From: Deltaproteobacteria bacterium
GTDB taxonomy: Bacteria; Bdellovibrionota_C; UBA2361; OMII01
DNA length: 12,644 nt
Assembly (NCBI GenBank): GCA_023262305.1
Contig: JALRCK010000033.1
Coordinates: 1-12,644 of the forward strand
Direction of reading: 5' to 3'
Both the position numbers and the translations under genes were made by a program. Of the stretch, positions 6,748 through 12,644 are shown piece after piece. Below the pieces are notes generated by a model that was not told where the DNA came from, made no database searches, and worked only from the letters and a program-made list of their open reading frames with translations. The stretch's first letter is position 1. The number at the start of each line of letters is the position of its first letter.

Positions 6748-6943
6748 AGTGAATAGAGCTCTCTGGCGGATCAGGATCTTCTTCATCCCCTTTCTGCTCG
6801 TCGCCGTTCAGCTCGTTGCAAAGGGCAGATAGCATCTCGAACGCTTTCGCGAGAGAATTCATCTCATCGCAGGTGATCTCAATCATCTCAAACGCCAACT
6901 CCTCGTCAGTCAGTTCGGGAACGTCTTTATTCACCTTGGACAT
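6746..6943 (-). CDS. Small acidic protein of unknown function
   Basis: I do not recognise this 65-residue protein. The start is set by a very good ribosome binding site, GAGGAG at 6949-6954, five nt before the ATG. A longer reading from a GTG further upstream would add a proline-rich segment with no binding site and is not preferred. The sequence begins MSKVNKDVPELTDEELAFEM. Residues 12-47 look like a pair of amphipathic helices with one cysteine in each (Cys25 and Cys42). The C-terminal 18 residues are a highly acidic, proline-containing tail (GDEEDPDPPESS). There is no signal peptide or membrane segment, so a cytoplasmic protein, perhaps an adaptor or inhibitor, is possible. That role is inference. 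It is transcribed towards the phosphoribosyltransferase and appears to be a single gene. Confidence 0.62.
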   Translation of the reverse strand: MSKVNKDVPELTDEELAFEMIEITCDEMNSLAKAFEMLSALCNELNGDEQKGDEEDPDPPESSIH

Positions 6944-7012
6944 GGATTCTCCTCGAGATAAAGGTCGCTGATTGGGCTTGAGCACAAACCGTTCCAAGGG
7001 GGGGATCGGCAC

Positions 7013-7190
7013 AAACGTGACTCGACTTGAGTGGAATTTTAAAAAGGTGAGGGAAACCAGCTAGGTGAAGGATTCAGCCCGATGGGGGTATAGAAACCAC
7101 TTGTCGAATCGATGACGCGAGGCGGCAAAAATGTCTGTTTGATGGCGCGGACCGCCGTAAGGACGGGGTGCGCAACTAGGGTCGGCGGGG
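7013..7190. other. Gap between two small minus-strand genes; no gene seen
   Basis: The stretch is downstream of the lipoprotein gene and upstream of the acidic protein gene. It holds a run of small dyads: CCGT-AAGG-ACGG near 7154-7165, and ACTC/GAGT about 5 nt apart near 7020-7032. It also has a direct repeat of AGGTGA about 20 nt apart. No T-tract terminator, known RNA motif or convincing promoter is apparent. Confidence 0.3.
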
Positions 7191-7370
7191 TTAGCTCTTA
7201 AATGGCAGCGGATCACCTGATGAGCGGCGTGAGACAACCGTCTGGTCATTGTCTTCATCAATCATGGCGTATCCACCAAGGTCGGGTCTGTAGGCAGGCT
7301 CAGCAATGGTGCACCCGGCGAGAAGTGATAATCCTATCAGGCATGTAACGAAACGAAGTGTGCGACTCAT
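7191..7370 (-). CDS. Small lipoprotein of unknown function
   Basis: The 59-residue product starts MSRTLRFVTCLIGLSLLAGC, a complete lipoprotein signal with a short basic N-region, a hydrophobic core and the lipobox LAGC (Cys20). Cleavage would leave a mature peptide of about 40 residues, starting CTIAEPAYRPDLGG and ending in a polar stretch, so it is a minimal lipoprotein of the entericidin/Lpp size class without sequence similarity that I can name. The start is chosen over longer upstream readings because GGGAG (7376-7380) is spaced 5 nt from this ATG and because the signal begins here. The residue after the cysteine is Thr, with no aspartate retention signal, so the outer membrane is the likely site. 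It is divergent from the ABC export operon, and a shared regulatory region is likely. Confidence 0.72.
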   Translation of the reverse strand: MSRTLRFVTCLIGLSLLAGCTIAEPAYRPDLGGYAMIDEDNDQTVVSRRSSGDPLPFKS

Positions 7371-7441
7371 ACAGGCTCCCACAACAAATATTATGATACC
7401 CGGGTGAGTTATGGGACTTCTAGCGAAAAGTGTGGCCTCTC

Positions 7442-7534
7442 TCCTAAAAATTCCTAGTGATTCGTCCAAAAGGTTTAGGATAACGGTGGTTATGACCATC
7501 ACATTTCTGATAGGAAAAGTGCGTATCTTACGCA
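7442..7534. promoter_or_regulatory. Divergent control region with three dyads
   Basis: Three inverted repeats lie between the lipoprotein and ABC genes. TCCTAAA/TTTAGGA (7442-7448 and 7474-7480) is a perfect 7-bp pair. GGTGGT/ACCATC flank TATG near 7485-7500, with G-T pairs. TGCGTA-TCT-TACGCA (7520-7534) is a perfect 6-bp dyad with a 3-nt centre, ending 30 nt before the ABC GTG start. The last is the best operator candidate. No unambiguous -35/-10 pair was found, so promoters are inferred from position only. Confidence 0.4.
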
Positions 7535-7564
7535 TATGACACCCCTGTGATAGCGTGAGGAGTC

Positions 7565-8566
7565 GTGAACGAACCCGTCATATCCTGCCAAGCTCTCGGT
7601 AAAGATTATCGCACATCTCGTAAGGCGCCGGGATTGGTCGGCACGTTGCGGGCGTTCGTTGCGCCGCAGTATGCCTCTGTCGCTGCGGTTGCTGACTTCG
7701 ACCTCGAAGTTCGTCCCGGTGAGATTGTTGGGCTGCTTGGTCCTAATGGTGCCGGTAAGACCACCCTGATGAAGATGCTTACGGGCATCGTTGAGCCAAC
7801 CCGAGGCTCTGCGCGAGTTCTTGGATATGAACCTTTTAAGCGCCCGCGAGATTTTCGAAGACGTATAGCCTTAGTGATGGGTCAAAAGACCCAGCTATGG
7901 ATGGATATCCCGGCTTACGATTCCTTTCAGCTCCTCCAGCGATACTATGAGGTGCCGGACAAAGACTTTGCTGAGAGGGTGCACACGCTCGGTGAAATGT
8001 TGGGAGTTCGACACCTCTTCACCACGCACATGCGCCGACTCTCTCTTGGGGAGCGCATGAAGATGGAGCTCATGGCGTGTCTCTTACACAAGCCCGACCT
8101 CTGCTTTCTCGATGAGCCCACGATCGGACTCGATGTTGTTGCGCAGAAGCATATCAGGGATTTTTTTCGGGACTATCAACGCGAGAATCAGACAACGATT
8201 ATTCTCACATCGCACTACATGGCTGACATAGAGGCGCTGTGTCCCCGAATTGTTTTGGTTCTCGGTGGACGTAAGCGGTTTGACGGAACCATCGGAGAGT
8301 TCGAGGGGATCTTGGGCAAGGAGAAGTTCGTATCCTTGGTGTTCTCGGATAGAGTAGACCAAAATCATCCGTTGTGGACTGATCTGAACCCACAATGGGA
8401 TGAATCTGGCATGTCTGTTGAGCTGCAGATACGCGAGGATGCCCTGCGTGAGAGGTCGATTCAGCTGCTCTCCGCGTTTCCGGTTGTTGATTATTCGACT
8501 GAGAAGCTCCCGATTGAAAGGGTTCTCAAGGCCCTCGTTACCAACCCGCACTTGCTTCCGGGGTAG
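7565..8566 (+). CDS. ABC-2 exporter ATP-binding protein (COG4586-like)
   Basis: This is the ATPase subunit of an ABC-2 type exporter; it hydrolyses ATP on the cytoplasmic face to drive the two permeases encoded next. All nucleotide-binding motifs are intact. Walker A is GPNGAGKT (59-66), the Q-loop is around GQKTQLWMDIP (Gln107), and the signature is LSLGERMKME (159-168). Walker B is LCFLDEP with Glu184, and the H-loop is TSHYMAD (His217). The long N-terminal insert before Walker A (residues 18-40, RKAPGLVGTLRAFVAP) and the QLW segment are typical of the COG4586 subgroup as I recall it. The roughly 90-residue C-terminal extension after the H-loop is also usual. The GTG start is supported by GAGG/AGGAG just upstream, although the spacing is tight. 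The substrate cannot be told from sequence. Confidence 0.92.
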   Translation: MNEPVISCQALGKDYRTSRKAPGLVGTLRAFVAPQYASVAAVADFDLEVRPGEIVGLLGPNGAGKTTLMKMLTGIVEPTRGSARVLGYEPFKRPRDFRRRIALVMGQKTQLWMDIPAYDSFQLLQRYYEVPDKDFAERVHTLGEMLGVRHLFTTHMRRLSLGERMKMELMACLLHKPDLCFLDEPTIGLDVVAQKHIRDFFRDYQRENQTTIILTSHYMADIEALCPRIVLVLGGRKRFDGTIGEFEGILGKEKFVSLVFSDRVDQNHPLWTDLNPQWDESGMSVELQIREDALRERSIQLLSAFPVVDYSTEKLPIERVLKALVTNPHLLPG

Positions 8567-8569
8567 CAC

Positions 8570-9376
8570 ATGCTCAAGGCCGAATTACGAAAATGGCAAA
8601 AGACCACGAGCGTTTCAATCTCGCGCTACATGGCGTTTAAGGTTGATTTCCTTCTGATGCTTGTAGCGCCATCATTCGTGTTTGTGGCGATTAACTACAG
8701 CATTTGGCGCTCGATCTTCCAGTCTCGAGGTGGGGAGAGCATCTCAGGGTTTTCCATGGACCAGATGCTTCAGTATCAGTGTTGGTCGTTCATTGTGGCA
8801 CTGCTGACACGATCTCATCGGACATGGAACCTCTCAGAGCACATTCGGCTTGGGCGTATCACCTCGTTTCTGCTCTATCCGTTTGATGCTTGGAAATTTT
8901 ATGCGAGCGAATTCGTCGCTTTTCAGCTGTTGCAGTTTTGCACAGCCCTGCCATCAATTATTGCTTTGCGAGCCTTTGGATTCCTTCCTCAGCTTGACCT
9001 GATGGCGTGCGCGCTCGGAATCCTCTTTTCGCTTCTCGTAAGTGTCTTGTGGTTCGTGTGTGATTTCACCCTCGGGCTGGCAGGATTCTGGCTTGAGGAG
9101 GTGTGGGTTTTTAGGGTCATCTTCGGACTCTTCGCGGTGCTTCTCTCCGGCGCCTTCATTCCGATTGAGCTCTTTCCTCCGGTTCTCCAAACGGTAATAG
9201 GGTATACTCCGTTTCCCCTGATTACCTCGGTTCCGGTTCATATTTTTCTGGGTACCAAGTCGGTGCCGATTGGTTGGTCCATGGGGATGGTATGCGCGTG
9301 GACGGCGGCATTGGCTGTGGTATCGGGCGTCGTCTGGCGTCGAGGTATAAGATTATATACGGCAGCAGGGATCTAG
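8570..9376 (+). CDS. ABC-2 family permease (COG4587-like)
   Basis: The 268-residue integral membrane protein carries about six hydrophobic helices. They lie near residues 24-48, 60-80, 110-135, 140-170, 178-205 and 235-258. A cytoplasmic N-terminus rich in Lys/Arg precedes the first helix. Conserved-looking polar segments include LGRITSFLLYPFD (95-107) and GAFIPIELFPPVLQ (195-208), the latter typical of the PF06182-type permeases found in pairs beside COG4586 ATPases. It would form a heterodimeric channel with the next gene product. It starts 3 nt after the ATPase stop and ends 1 nt before the next start, so all three genes form one operon. An exporter role is more likely than import because no binding protein is encoded. 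Confidence 0.88.
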   Translation: MLKAELRKWQKTTSVSISRYMAFKVDFLLMLVAPSFVFVAINYSIWRSIFQSRGGESISGFSMDQMLQYQCWSFIVALLTRSHRTWNLSEHIRLGRITSFLLYPFDAWKFYASEFVAFQLLQFCTALPSIIALRAFGFLPQLDLMACALGILFSLLVSVLWFVCDFTLGLAGFWLEEVWVFRVIFGLFAVLLSGAFIPIELFPPVLQTVIGYTPFPLITSVPVHIFLGTKSVPIGWSMGMVCAWTAALAVVSGVVWRRGIRLYTAAGI

Positions 9377-9377
9377 C

Positions 9378-10172
9378 TTGAACGCGTTTTGGGCGCCATA
9401 CGCAGCGGTACTTCGGCAGCAGCTAAACAACTCGTTGGCAAAATTGATGACGTTTCGCGTTAACTTCGTGTTGACGGTCCTGTTTGATATAGCGTCGTTT
9501 ATTACTTTTTACTACACGACTGACATTCTGTTTCGGAACATCTCTCATATCGGCACATGGAAACGAGAACACTTTCTCTTTTTTGTTTTTTGGATGCAGT
9601 CCATCAACTGCGTGCATTCGGGGTTCGTTGCTCCAAATTTCTGGAATCTGGCGATGGAGATTAGAACGGGAGCCCTGGACTTTCGGCTGCTGCGTCCACT
9701 CGGAAGCCTTTTTGATGTGTTTACGGCGATCACGAGGCCGATATCATTTCTCATTATGCCGATTTTAGTTTGGTGCCTGGTTCACTACGGCATCTGTCTT
9801 GATTTTTCGGCGGTGAGTTGGTTGGCGCTCCCTTTTTTATGGATGATTTCGCTCGTTCTTTTGATGCTGCTAGAGGTCCTCATATCGATGGCGTTGTTCT
9901 GGACTCATGGTGGTGACGGAGTGAACTTTATTCGAATTCACTGCCAGCAGTTTCAGCGATGGCCGGATTTTGTGTATCCAAAGTCGTTACGCTTCATCTT
10001 TACACGTCTCTTTCCTTTGCTTGCGGCCGGAGTGTTTCCGGTTCGGATTCTCTTTGGTCAGGGCTCTGCGTGGGAGGTTGTCTTCCTGATGCTGGCGATT
10101 GTGGTCGTGTGGTGGCTGATCGGGCGCTTGTGGATCCTGGGGGTGCGAAGGTACGAGTCGGTAGCTTCGTAG
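9378..10172 (+). CDS. ABC-2 family permease (COG3694-like), TTG start
   Basis: The second 264-residue membrane subunit of the same exporter has about six transmembrane segments. The membrane stretches visible are around residues 25-50, 62-85, 112-135, 142-165, 205-225 and 232-252. The segment NFWNLAMEIRTGALDFRLLRPLGSLF (87-112) is the cytoplasmic loop typical of the COG3694 permeases. The corresponding motif in the first permease is HIRLGRITSFLLYP, so the two subunits look like distant homologues. The start codon is TTG. It is preferred because AGGGA lies 6 nt upstream and because the reading begins 1 nt after the preceding stop. The gene ends 24 nt from the stop of the convergent minus-strand gene, so the 3' ends of the two transcripts probably overlap. 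Confidence 0.88.
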   Translation: MNAFWAPYAAVLRQQLNNSLAKLMTFRVNFVLTVLFDIASFITFYYTTDILFRNISHIGTWKREHFLFFVFWMQSINCVHSGFVAPNFWNLAMEIRTGALDFRLLRPLGSLFDVFTAITRPISFLIMPILVWCLVHYGICLDFSAVSWLALPFLWMISLVLLMLLEVLISMALFWTHGGDGVNFIRIHCQQFQRWPDFVYPKSLRFIFTRLFPLLAAGVFPVRILFGQGSAWEVVFLMLAIVVVWWLIGRLWILGVRRYESVAS

Positions 10173-10196
10173 GGGCAGGGAGGTTGTTACGCCCTC
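10173..10196. other. Short convergent junction
   Basis: Only 24 nt separate the stop codons of the ABC operon and the sigma operon. A weak GGGC/GCCC stem (10173-10176, 10191-10194) has no T-tract in either direction. No convincing terminator is visible for either transcript. Confidence 0.35.
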
Positions 10197-10739
10197 TTAC
10201 TCAGATTTCGCTGGCTCTGTTTTCGTTGCGCGAATAGCGAGGATTCGGCCCTCGTTGTCGCGGTAATCGGTGCCGGTGAGCACGGATTCATCCGCGTCAA
10301 AGTGGATGCGAGTATTCAGGATATCTGAGCCGTCTGTGTCTTTCCACGACAACCACATCCCTACACGCTCTTTGTCCATATACATGGGACGAAACGCAAG
10401 GGTCTGACCATTGGGGAGCTGAATACTCTCTTTCTTTTTCACCGAGATCTCCTCCTCGCGCTGGGAGATGAGTCGAAAAGATGTAAAGGGGAGCATGGCT
10501 AACTTTGGCTTGAGGTCAGTGAGAGAATTTTCGACAGATATCGTGCTCTCACCGGAGGCTTGTTGAGCTTCGCCCCCTCGCGCACCAGAGGCATGAATTG
10601 TGCGGACAACGAGTTTGACCTTTGTGCCCTCGCACGAGTCTGCTGCATGGGCCTTCAGGTGACCTGCATAGAGGAGAGCCGCGCATGAAAGAGCAGATAA
10701 TGTGAGGTGCCTAACGAAACGAGAACAAGAATGGCTCAT
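10197..10739 (-). CDS. Exported protein of unknown function, third gene of the sigma operon
   Basis: I do not recognise this 180-residue protein. The N-terminus has a Sec signal: basic (RFVRH), a hydrophobic core (LTLSALSCAALLYAG), then a cut likely after AHA near residue 32. The mature part is about 148 residues. It reads as mostly beta-strand with VKLVVRTIHAS (41-51), FTSFRLISQRE (85-95), ESIQLPNGQTLAFRP (104-118), VGMWLSWKDTDG (126-137) and DESVLTGTDYR (149-159). Cys36 is the only mature cysteine. A small beta-sandwich or barrel in the periplasm is therefore plausible. Its start lies 8 nt after the anti-sigma-like stop with little ribosome binding sequence, so translational coupling is likely. 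As a co-transcribed secreted partner of an anti-sigma protein it could be a sensor or a target; that is inference. Confidence 0.75.
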   Translation of the reverse strand: MSHSCSRFVRHLTLSALSCAALLYAGHLKAHAADSCEGTKVKLVVRTIHASGARGGEAQQASGESTISVENSLTDLKPKLAMLPFTSFRLISQREEEISVKKKESIQLPNGQTLAFRPMYMDKERVGMWLSWKDTDGSDILNTRIHFDADESVLTGTDYRDNEGRILAIRATKTEPAKSE

Positions 10740-10747
10740 ACGATGAT

Positions 10748-11455
10748 CTATTTGGCAGTCCTCGGGGGTAGTACGTCAAGTCCCTGTTCGTTGAGAACGC
10801 GGATCGTTGGAGTTGCCTTGATCGCTTGAGGTGGCGCGGAAGAGGCGAATGGACGTTTGCGTACCCAAATGATGGCCGACTTATCAGTCGGGTTTTGGAT
10901 GATCTTGAATGAGCCGTTCCCCCGCATCCAGTCCACCTCCATCGCAGATTGGTTTCCAAAAGCTTGCGTATTATTATTGAGCGCAGCTTGGTGGAATGCT
11001 GAAGAGTTATGGGCTGCTACAGGTCCTCCGGTGTACACGGGCAGGATCTCCCCTGGTTTGGATGGGCGAGCAACGAAGACAAGAACGGTCGCGGCTACTG
11101 CTGCGCCTGAAAGTCCTCCGATCACTGCTTGTCGGGAGAGGAGTTTTTCCATCAGGGAGGGAGTGGGATCTACGACTGGCTTGCGTTGACCAAGATACAC
11201 GGCTGCTCTTTCCTCTCCATCGAGACGTTGAGCAATCCTATCCCAGAGGTCGACGGAGGGATCGTTGCTTGCGATGTGGGCTTTGCACGCTTGGGATGTG
11301 TTTTTGAGATTGTTAACGAACCGTTGAGCCTCTTCGCTTGTTTTGACCAGGCGCTCCGCAAAGAAGCGAGAGAAGAATGAGCACTCGTTGTCGACATAGG
11401 AGCTCAGGAGGAGTTGCTGCTTTTCGCTCAGTTCTTTCGATTGCGATCCCTTCAT
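10748..11455 (-). CDS. Anti-sigma-factor-like single-pass membrane protein
   Basis: The role is inferred mainly from place: the gene starts 9 nt after the ECF sigma gene, and the TAAGGTGG formed by the sigma stop and the gap supplies its ribosome binding site. The 235-residue product has a cytoplasmic N-terminal region. In it, QLLLSSYVDNECSFFSRFF (14-32) and EEAQRFVNNLKNTSQACKAH (41-60) follow the usual anti-sigma pattern of 'L--Y-DNEL' followed by a helix with 'EA--FV--L'. One transmembrane helix (about 109-129, VIGGLSGAAVAATVLVFVA) is followed by a roughly 105-residue periplasmic part rich in Asn, Ala and Pro. The zinc anti-sigma HxxxCxxC signature is absent; only isolated cysteines (Cys25, Cys57) remain. 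It may thus belong to the zinc-free RseA-like group. Confidence 0.8.
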   Translation of the reverse strand: MKGSQSKELSEKQQLLLSSYVDNECSFFSRFFAERLVKTSEEAQRFVNNLKNTSQACKAHIASNDPSVDLWDRIAQRLDGEERAAVYLGQRKPVVDPTPSLMEKLLSRQAVIGGLSGAAVAATVLVFVARPSKPGEILPVYTGGPVAAHNSSAFHQAALNNNTQAFGNQSAMEVDWMRGNGSFKIIQNPTDKSAIIWVRKRPFASSAPPQAIKATPTIRVLNEQGLDVLPPRTAK

Positions 11456-11464
11456 ACCACCACC

Positions 11465-12181
11465 TTATCGAGCCTTTCCTGATCGTGTCGATTGAGCGCT
11501 TCCTTCGTGTGCTGAATCCTCTGTTTTCATTCCTGGTGAGATATCGGGCGCAAACTCTTCGAGAGCTTTTTGAAGAGCTTTTCTGGCATAAAAGAGTCGA
11601 CTCATAACTGTTCCCTTTGGCACGCCGATAGCCTGGGCGATCTCTTCGTAATCAAGTCCATCGATTTCGCGAAGCATGATGACGGCCCGGTGCTCCTCTG
11701 AAAGTTTCGAGAGCACCTCTTGAATCTTGCGTCCCAATTCTTTTCTCGCAAGTGCATCGTGAGGACCCTCAACTCGTTGTGGGTGATGACCAACCCCGGA
11801 GCCGCCGGAATCGCGCGCGCCATCATCAACCGCCGACCTGTTGACGCCCAAATGTTCTTTAAATTCAAGGTGGGTACCGCCTCTGCGACCTGCTTTTCGG
11901 CGTATGTCGATCGCCATGTTGAAGCAGATGCGGTACAGCCATGTGTAGAAGCTACTCTGCCCTTTGAATTGTGCTAATGATAAGAAGGCCTTAACAAAGG
12001 TTTCTTGAACGACGTCTTCAGCATCCTCGCGTGTTTTCACTATATCGAGGGCGGTGGTGAATAGCCTCCCCTGATACCTCTCAACCAGAGCGCGGTAGGC
12101 CTCTTTGTCCCCTTCAAGGGTCATTCGAACGAGGTCGTTGTCATTTCGGGCCAGAAGATCAGCCCTCGCCGGGTCAGTCAT
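11465..12181 (-). CDS. ECF-type RNA polymerase sigma factor
   Basis: The 238-residue protein has the two-domain layout of group 4 sigma factors. Region 2 covers about residues 16-98, with DAEDVVQETFVKAFLSLAQF (53-72) for core binding and SSFYTWLYRICFNMAIDIRR (76-95) for -10 recognition. Region 4 covers about 150-205. It contains LSEEHRAVIMLREIDGLDYE (160-179) and the helix-turn-helix IAQAIGVPKGTVMSRLFYAR (181-200). The linker (100-148) is longer than usual and rich in Gly, His and Asp, and a 33-residue polar tail follows region 4. There is no Shine-Dalgarno sequence before the ATG; the leader just upstream is GTTTTTTTCTT. No other in-frame start exists before the stop at 12242-12244. It heads an operon with the anti-sigma-like and exported genes and may control its own promoter. 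Confidence 0.95.
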   Translation of the reverse strand: MTDPARADLLARNDNDLVRMTLEGDKEAYRALVERYQGRLFTTALDIVKTREDAEDVVQETFVKAFLSLAQFKGQSSFYTWLYRICFNMAIDIRRKAGRRGGTHLEFKEHLGVNRSAVDDGARDSGGSGVGHHPQRVEGPHDALARKELGRKIQEVLSKLSEEHRAVIMLREIDGLDYEEIAQAIGVPKGTVMSRLFYARKALQKALEEFAPDISPGMKTEDSAHEGSAQSTRSGKAR

Positions 12182-12307
12182 AAGAAAAAAACGGAGAGTA
12201 GGTTTGGTGTCATCATCATCCCAAACGCTCTCATCCGGAACTACTCAATAGGAGGGTAGACTATCGTGAATAGGGGCATATTCATAGGATTTGATGGAAA
12301 AGGAGGC

Positions 12308-12400
12308 ATGGCATGGTTTGGTTTGAATGGTAGCAAGTGTCGTCTAATCAGGGATTTAGCTATGTTTGTGCCCCTTCGGGCAAGGAGCTTATGGAGGTGA
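12308..12400 (+). CDS. Candidate 30-residue small ORF behind a strong ribosome binding site
   Basis: AAAGGAGG (12299-12306) is a near-perfect match to the ribosome binding consensus. Two ATGs follow. The one at 12308 opens a 30-codon frame ending at the TGA of 12398-12400, but sits only 1 nt from the binding site. The one at 12313 is ideally spaced (6 nt) but codes for just six residues, MVWFEW. A third frame from GTG 12267, behind AGGAGGG, has 19 codons. The frames cannot be told apart by eye. The product may be a leader peptide, or the match may be chance in a purine-rich stretch. Confidence 0.2.
   Translation: MAWFGLNGSKCRLIRDLAMFVPLRARSLWR
12369..12382 (+). other. GC-rich hairpin
   Basis: TGCCC-CTTC-GGGCA is a perfect 5-bp stem with a CUUC loop. 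No T-tract follows on the plus strand. On the minus strand it would lie in the leader of the sigma mRNA if the transcript starts at the candidate promoter near 12400. Its role is unknown. Confidence 0.35.
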
Positions 12401-12407
12401 CAAAAGT

Positions 12408-12436
12408 TTTACAAAGGTAACACGCCTCCGTGACAA
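12408..12436 (-). promoter_or_regulatory. Candidate housekeeping promoter for the sigma operon
   Basis: On the minus strand TTGTCA (12431-12436) matches 5 of 6 bases of the -35 consensus, and TGTAAA (12408-12413) matches 4 of 6 bases of the -10, with an exact 17-bp spacer. Transcription would begin near 12401 and leave a leader of about 220 nt before the sigma ATG. This is the best pair I found in the region, but such a match can occur by chance. Confidence 0.38.
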
Positions 12437-12516
12437 CTCGCCTGACGGGCTGTGCCATAAACAATCTCACGTTCCAGGAGTGGAGCGGAGTAAGTGTAAA
12501 GCGAAAGTGAGTTGTT

Positions 12517-12644
12517 ATGAATAGAGATGATGTGGCCCCAAAGTTTGATGATGAGAACACAACCGAGGTTGTAGAGGTTGAGGCGACAAACGCGTACCTC
12601 CATACCCTTCTTGAGGAGATATGTGCGGGAGAGGAGTTTGCGAT
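12517..12644 (+). CDS. 5' end of an unknown gene, cut by the window end
   Basis: The frame opens at the ATG at 12517, just after an in-frame TGA at 12508-12510, and stays open for 42 codons to the end of the window. The product begins MNRDDVAPKFDDENTTEVVE, has EATNAYLHTLLEEICAGEEF next, and is strongly acidic. There is no signal peptide in this part. The ribosome binding site is weak (AAGTGAG about 6 nt upstream) but a long purine-rich run precedes it. I do not recognise the family. Being divergent from the sigma operon it could share its control region. With so few residues, even its status as a real gene is only probable. Confidence 0.5.
   Translation, partial: MNRDDVAPKFDDENTTEVVEVEATNAYLHTLLEEICAGEEFA

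Larger units (their letters stand above)
12182..12516. other. Divergent non-coding region of 335 nt between the sigma gene and a plus-strand gene
   Basis: This region must contain promoters for both directions. It has a candidate minus-strand promoter, a small GC-rich hairpin, and several tiny plus-strand ORFs behind strong ribosome binding sites, all listed separately. Near 12475-12510 a purine-rich stretch (GGAGTGGAGCGGAGTAAG and beyond) leads into the final gene. GGAAC, the typical ECF -35 core, occurs at 12237 on the plus strand and near 12469-12473 on the minus strand, but neither has a matching -10 at the right spacing. No long ORF is convincing. Confidence 0.5.

Noticed and set aside
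6944..7012. Upstream extension of the acidic protein from a GTG, running through a run of seven C
   Set aside because: No binding site for the longer start and the internal ATG has an excellent one. The C-run is in the leader, so I see no basis for phase variation.
7371..7535. Longer start of the lipoprotein gene
   Set aside because: The extension would place about 55 residues before a complete lipoprotein signal peptide and lacks the GGGAG site found at the chosen start.
12237..12266. ECF-type promoter from GGAAC at 12237
   Set aside because: No GTC-like -10 at 15-17 nt; TAGACT is at the wrong phase and distance.
12360..12603. Minus-strand ORFs of 64-66 residues upstream of the sigma gene
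   Set aside because: They overlap the candidate promoter and the plus-strand gene start, have no binding sites and no recognisable features.
1..12644. CRISPR arrays, tRNA genes, insertion sequences, phage or defence genes
   Set aside because: I looked for regularly spaced repeats, cloverleaf-like sequence, transposase motifs and known defence families and saw none.

Overview
This is ordinary chromosomal DNA of a bacterium with a moderate GC content (judged by eye, not computed). A Gram-negative envelope is likely. The support is a small lipoprotein with a lipobox, an ECF sigma factor followed by a membrane-anchored anti-sigma-like protein and an exported protein, and a two-permease ABC-2 exporter. 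The type 2 PyrF, the COG4324 aminopeptidase and the stand-alone M23 domain would suit a deltaproteobacterial-grade lineage (Myxococcota, Bdellovibrionota, SAR324), but that placement is a guess from family knowledge.

Layout. Positions 1-1475 hold the 3' end of a putative zinc aminopeptidase overlapping pyrF (orotidine-5'-phosphate decarboxylase) by 4 nt, closed by a good intrinsic terminator at 1517-1544. Positions 1650-3535 hold a small protein of unknown function, then a GNAT acetyltransferase and an M23/LytM-type metallopeptidase domain that overlap by 4 nt. Positions 3634-5742 encode a complete RNase II/R-family exoribonuclease. A long imperfect palindrome of repeat-element type (5810-5888) separates it from a COG1926 phosphoribosyltransferase (5989-6675). 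Two small minus-strand genes follow: a 65-residue acidic protein and a 59-residue lipoprotein. The lipoprotein is divergent from a three-gene ABC-2 export operon (7565-10172), and the gap between them carries three dyads.

Positions 10197-12181 (minus strand) form a sigma module in the transcriptional order ECF sigma, anti-sigma-like membrane protein, exported protein. The sigma-to-anti-sigma and anti-sigma-to-exported gaps are 9 and 8 nt. It converges on the ABC operon with only 24 nt between stop codons. Positions 12182-12516 are a divergent non-coding region with a plausible minus-strand promoter and some tiny ORFs with strong ribosome binding sites. The last 128 nt begin a plus-strand gene cut by the window end.

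No tRNA, rRNA, CRISPR array, insertion sequence, phage gene or obvious defence system is visible. The most unusual items are the palindromic repeat at 5810-5888, the GNAT/M23 pair with no export signal on the peptidase domain, and the anti-sigma-like protein that lacks the zinc motif.
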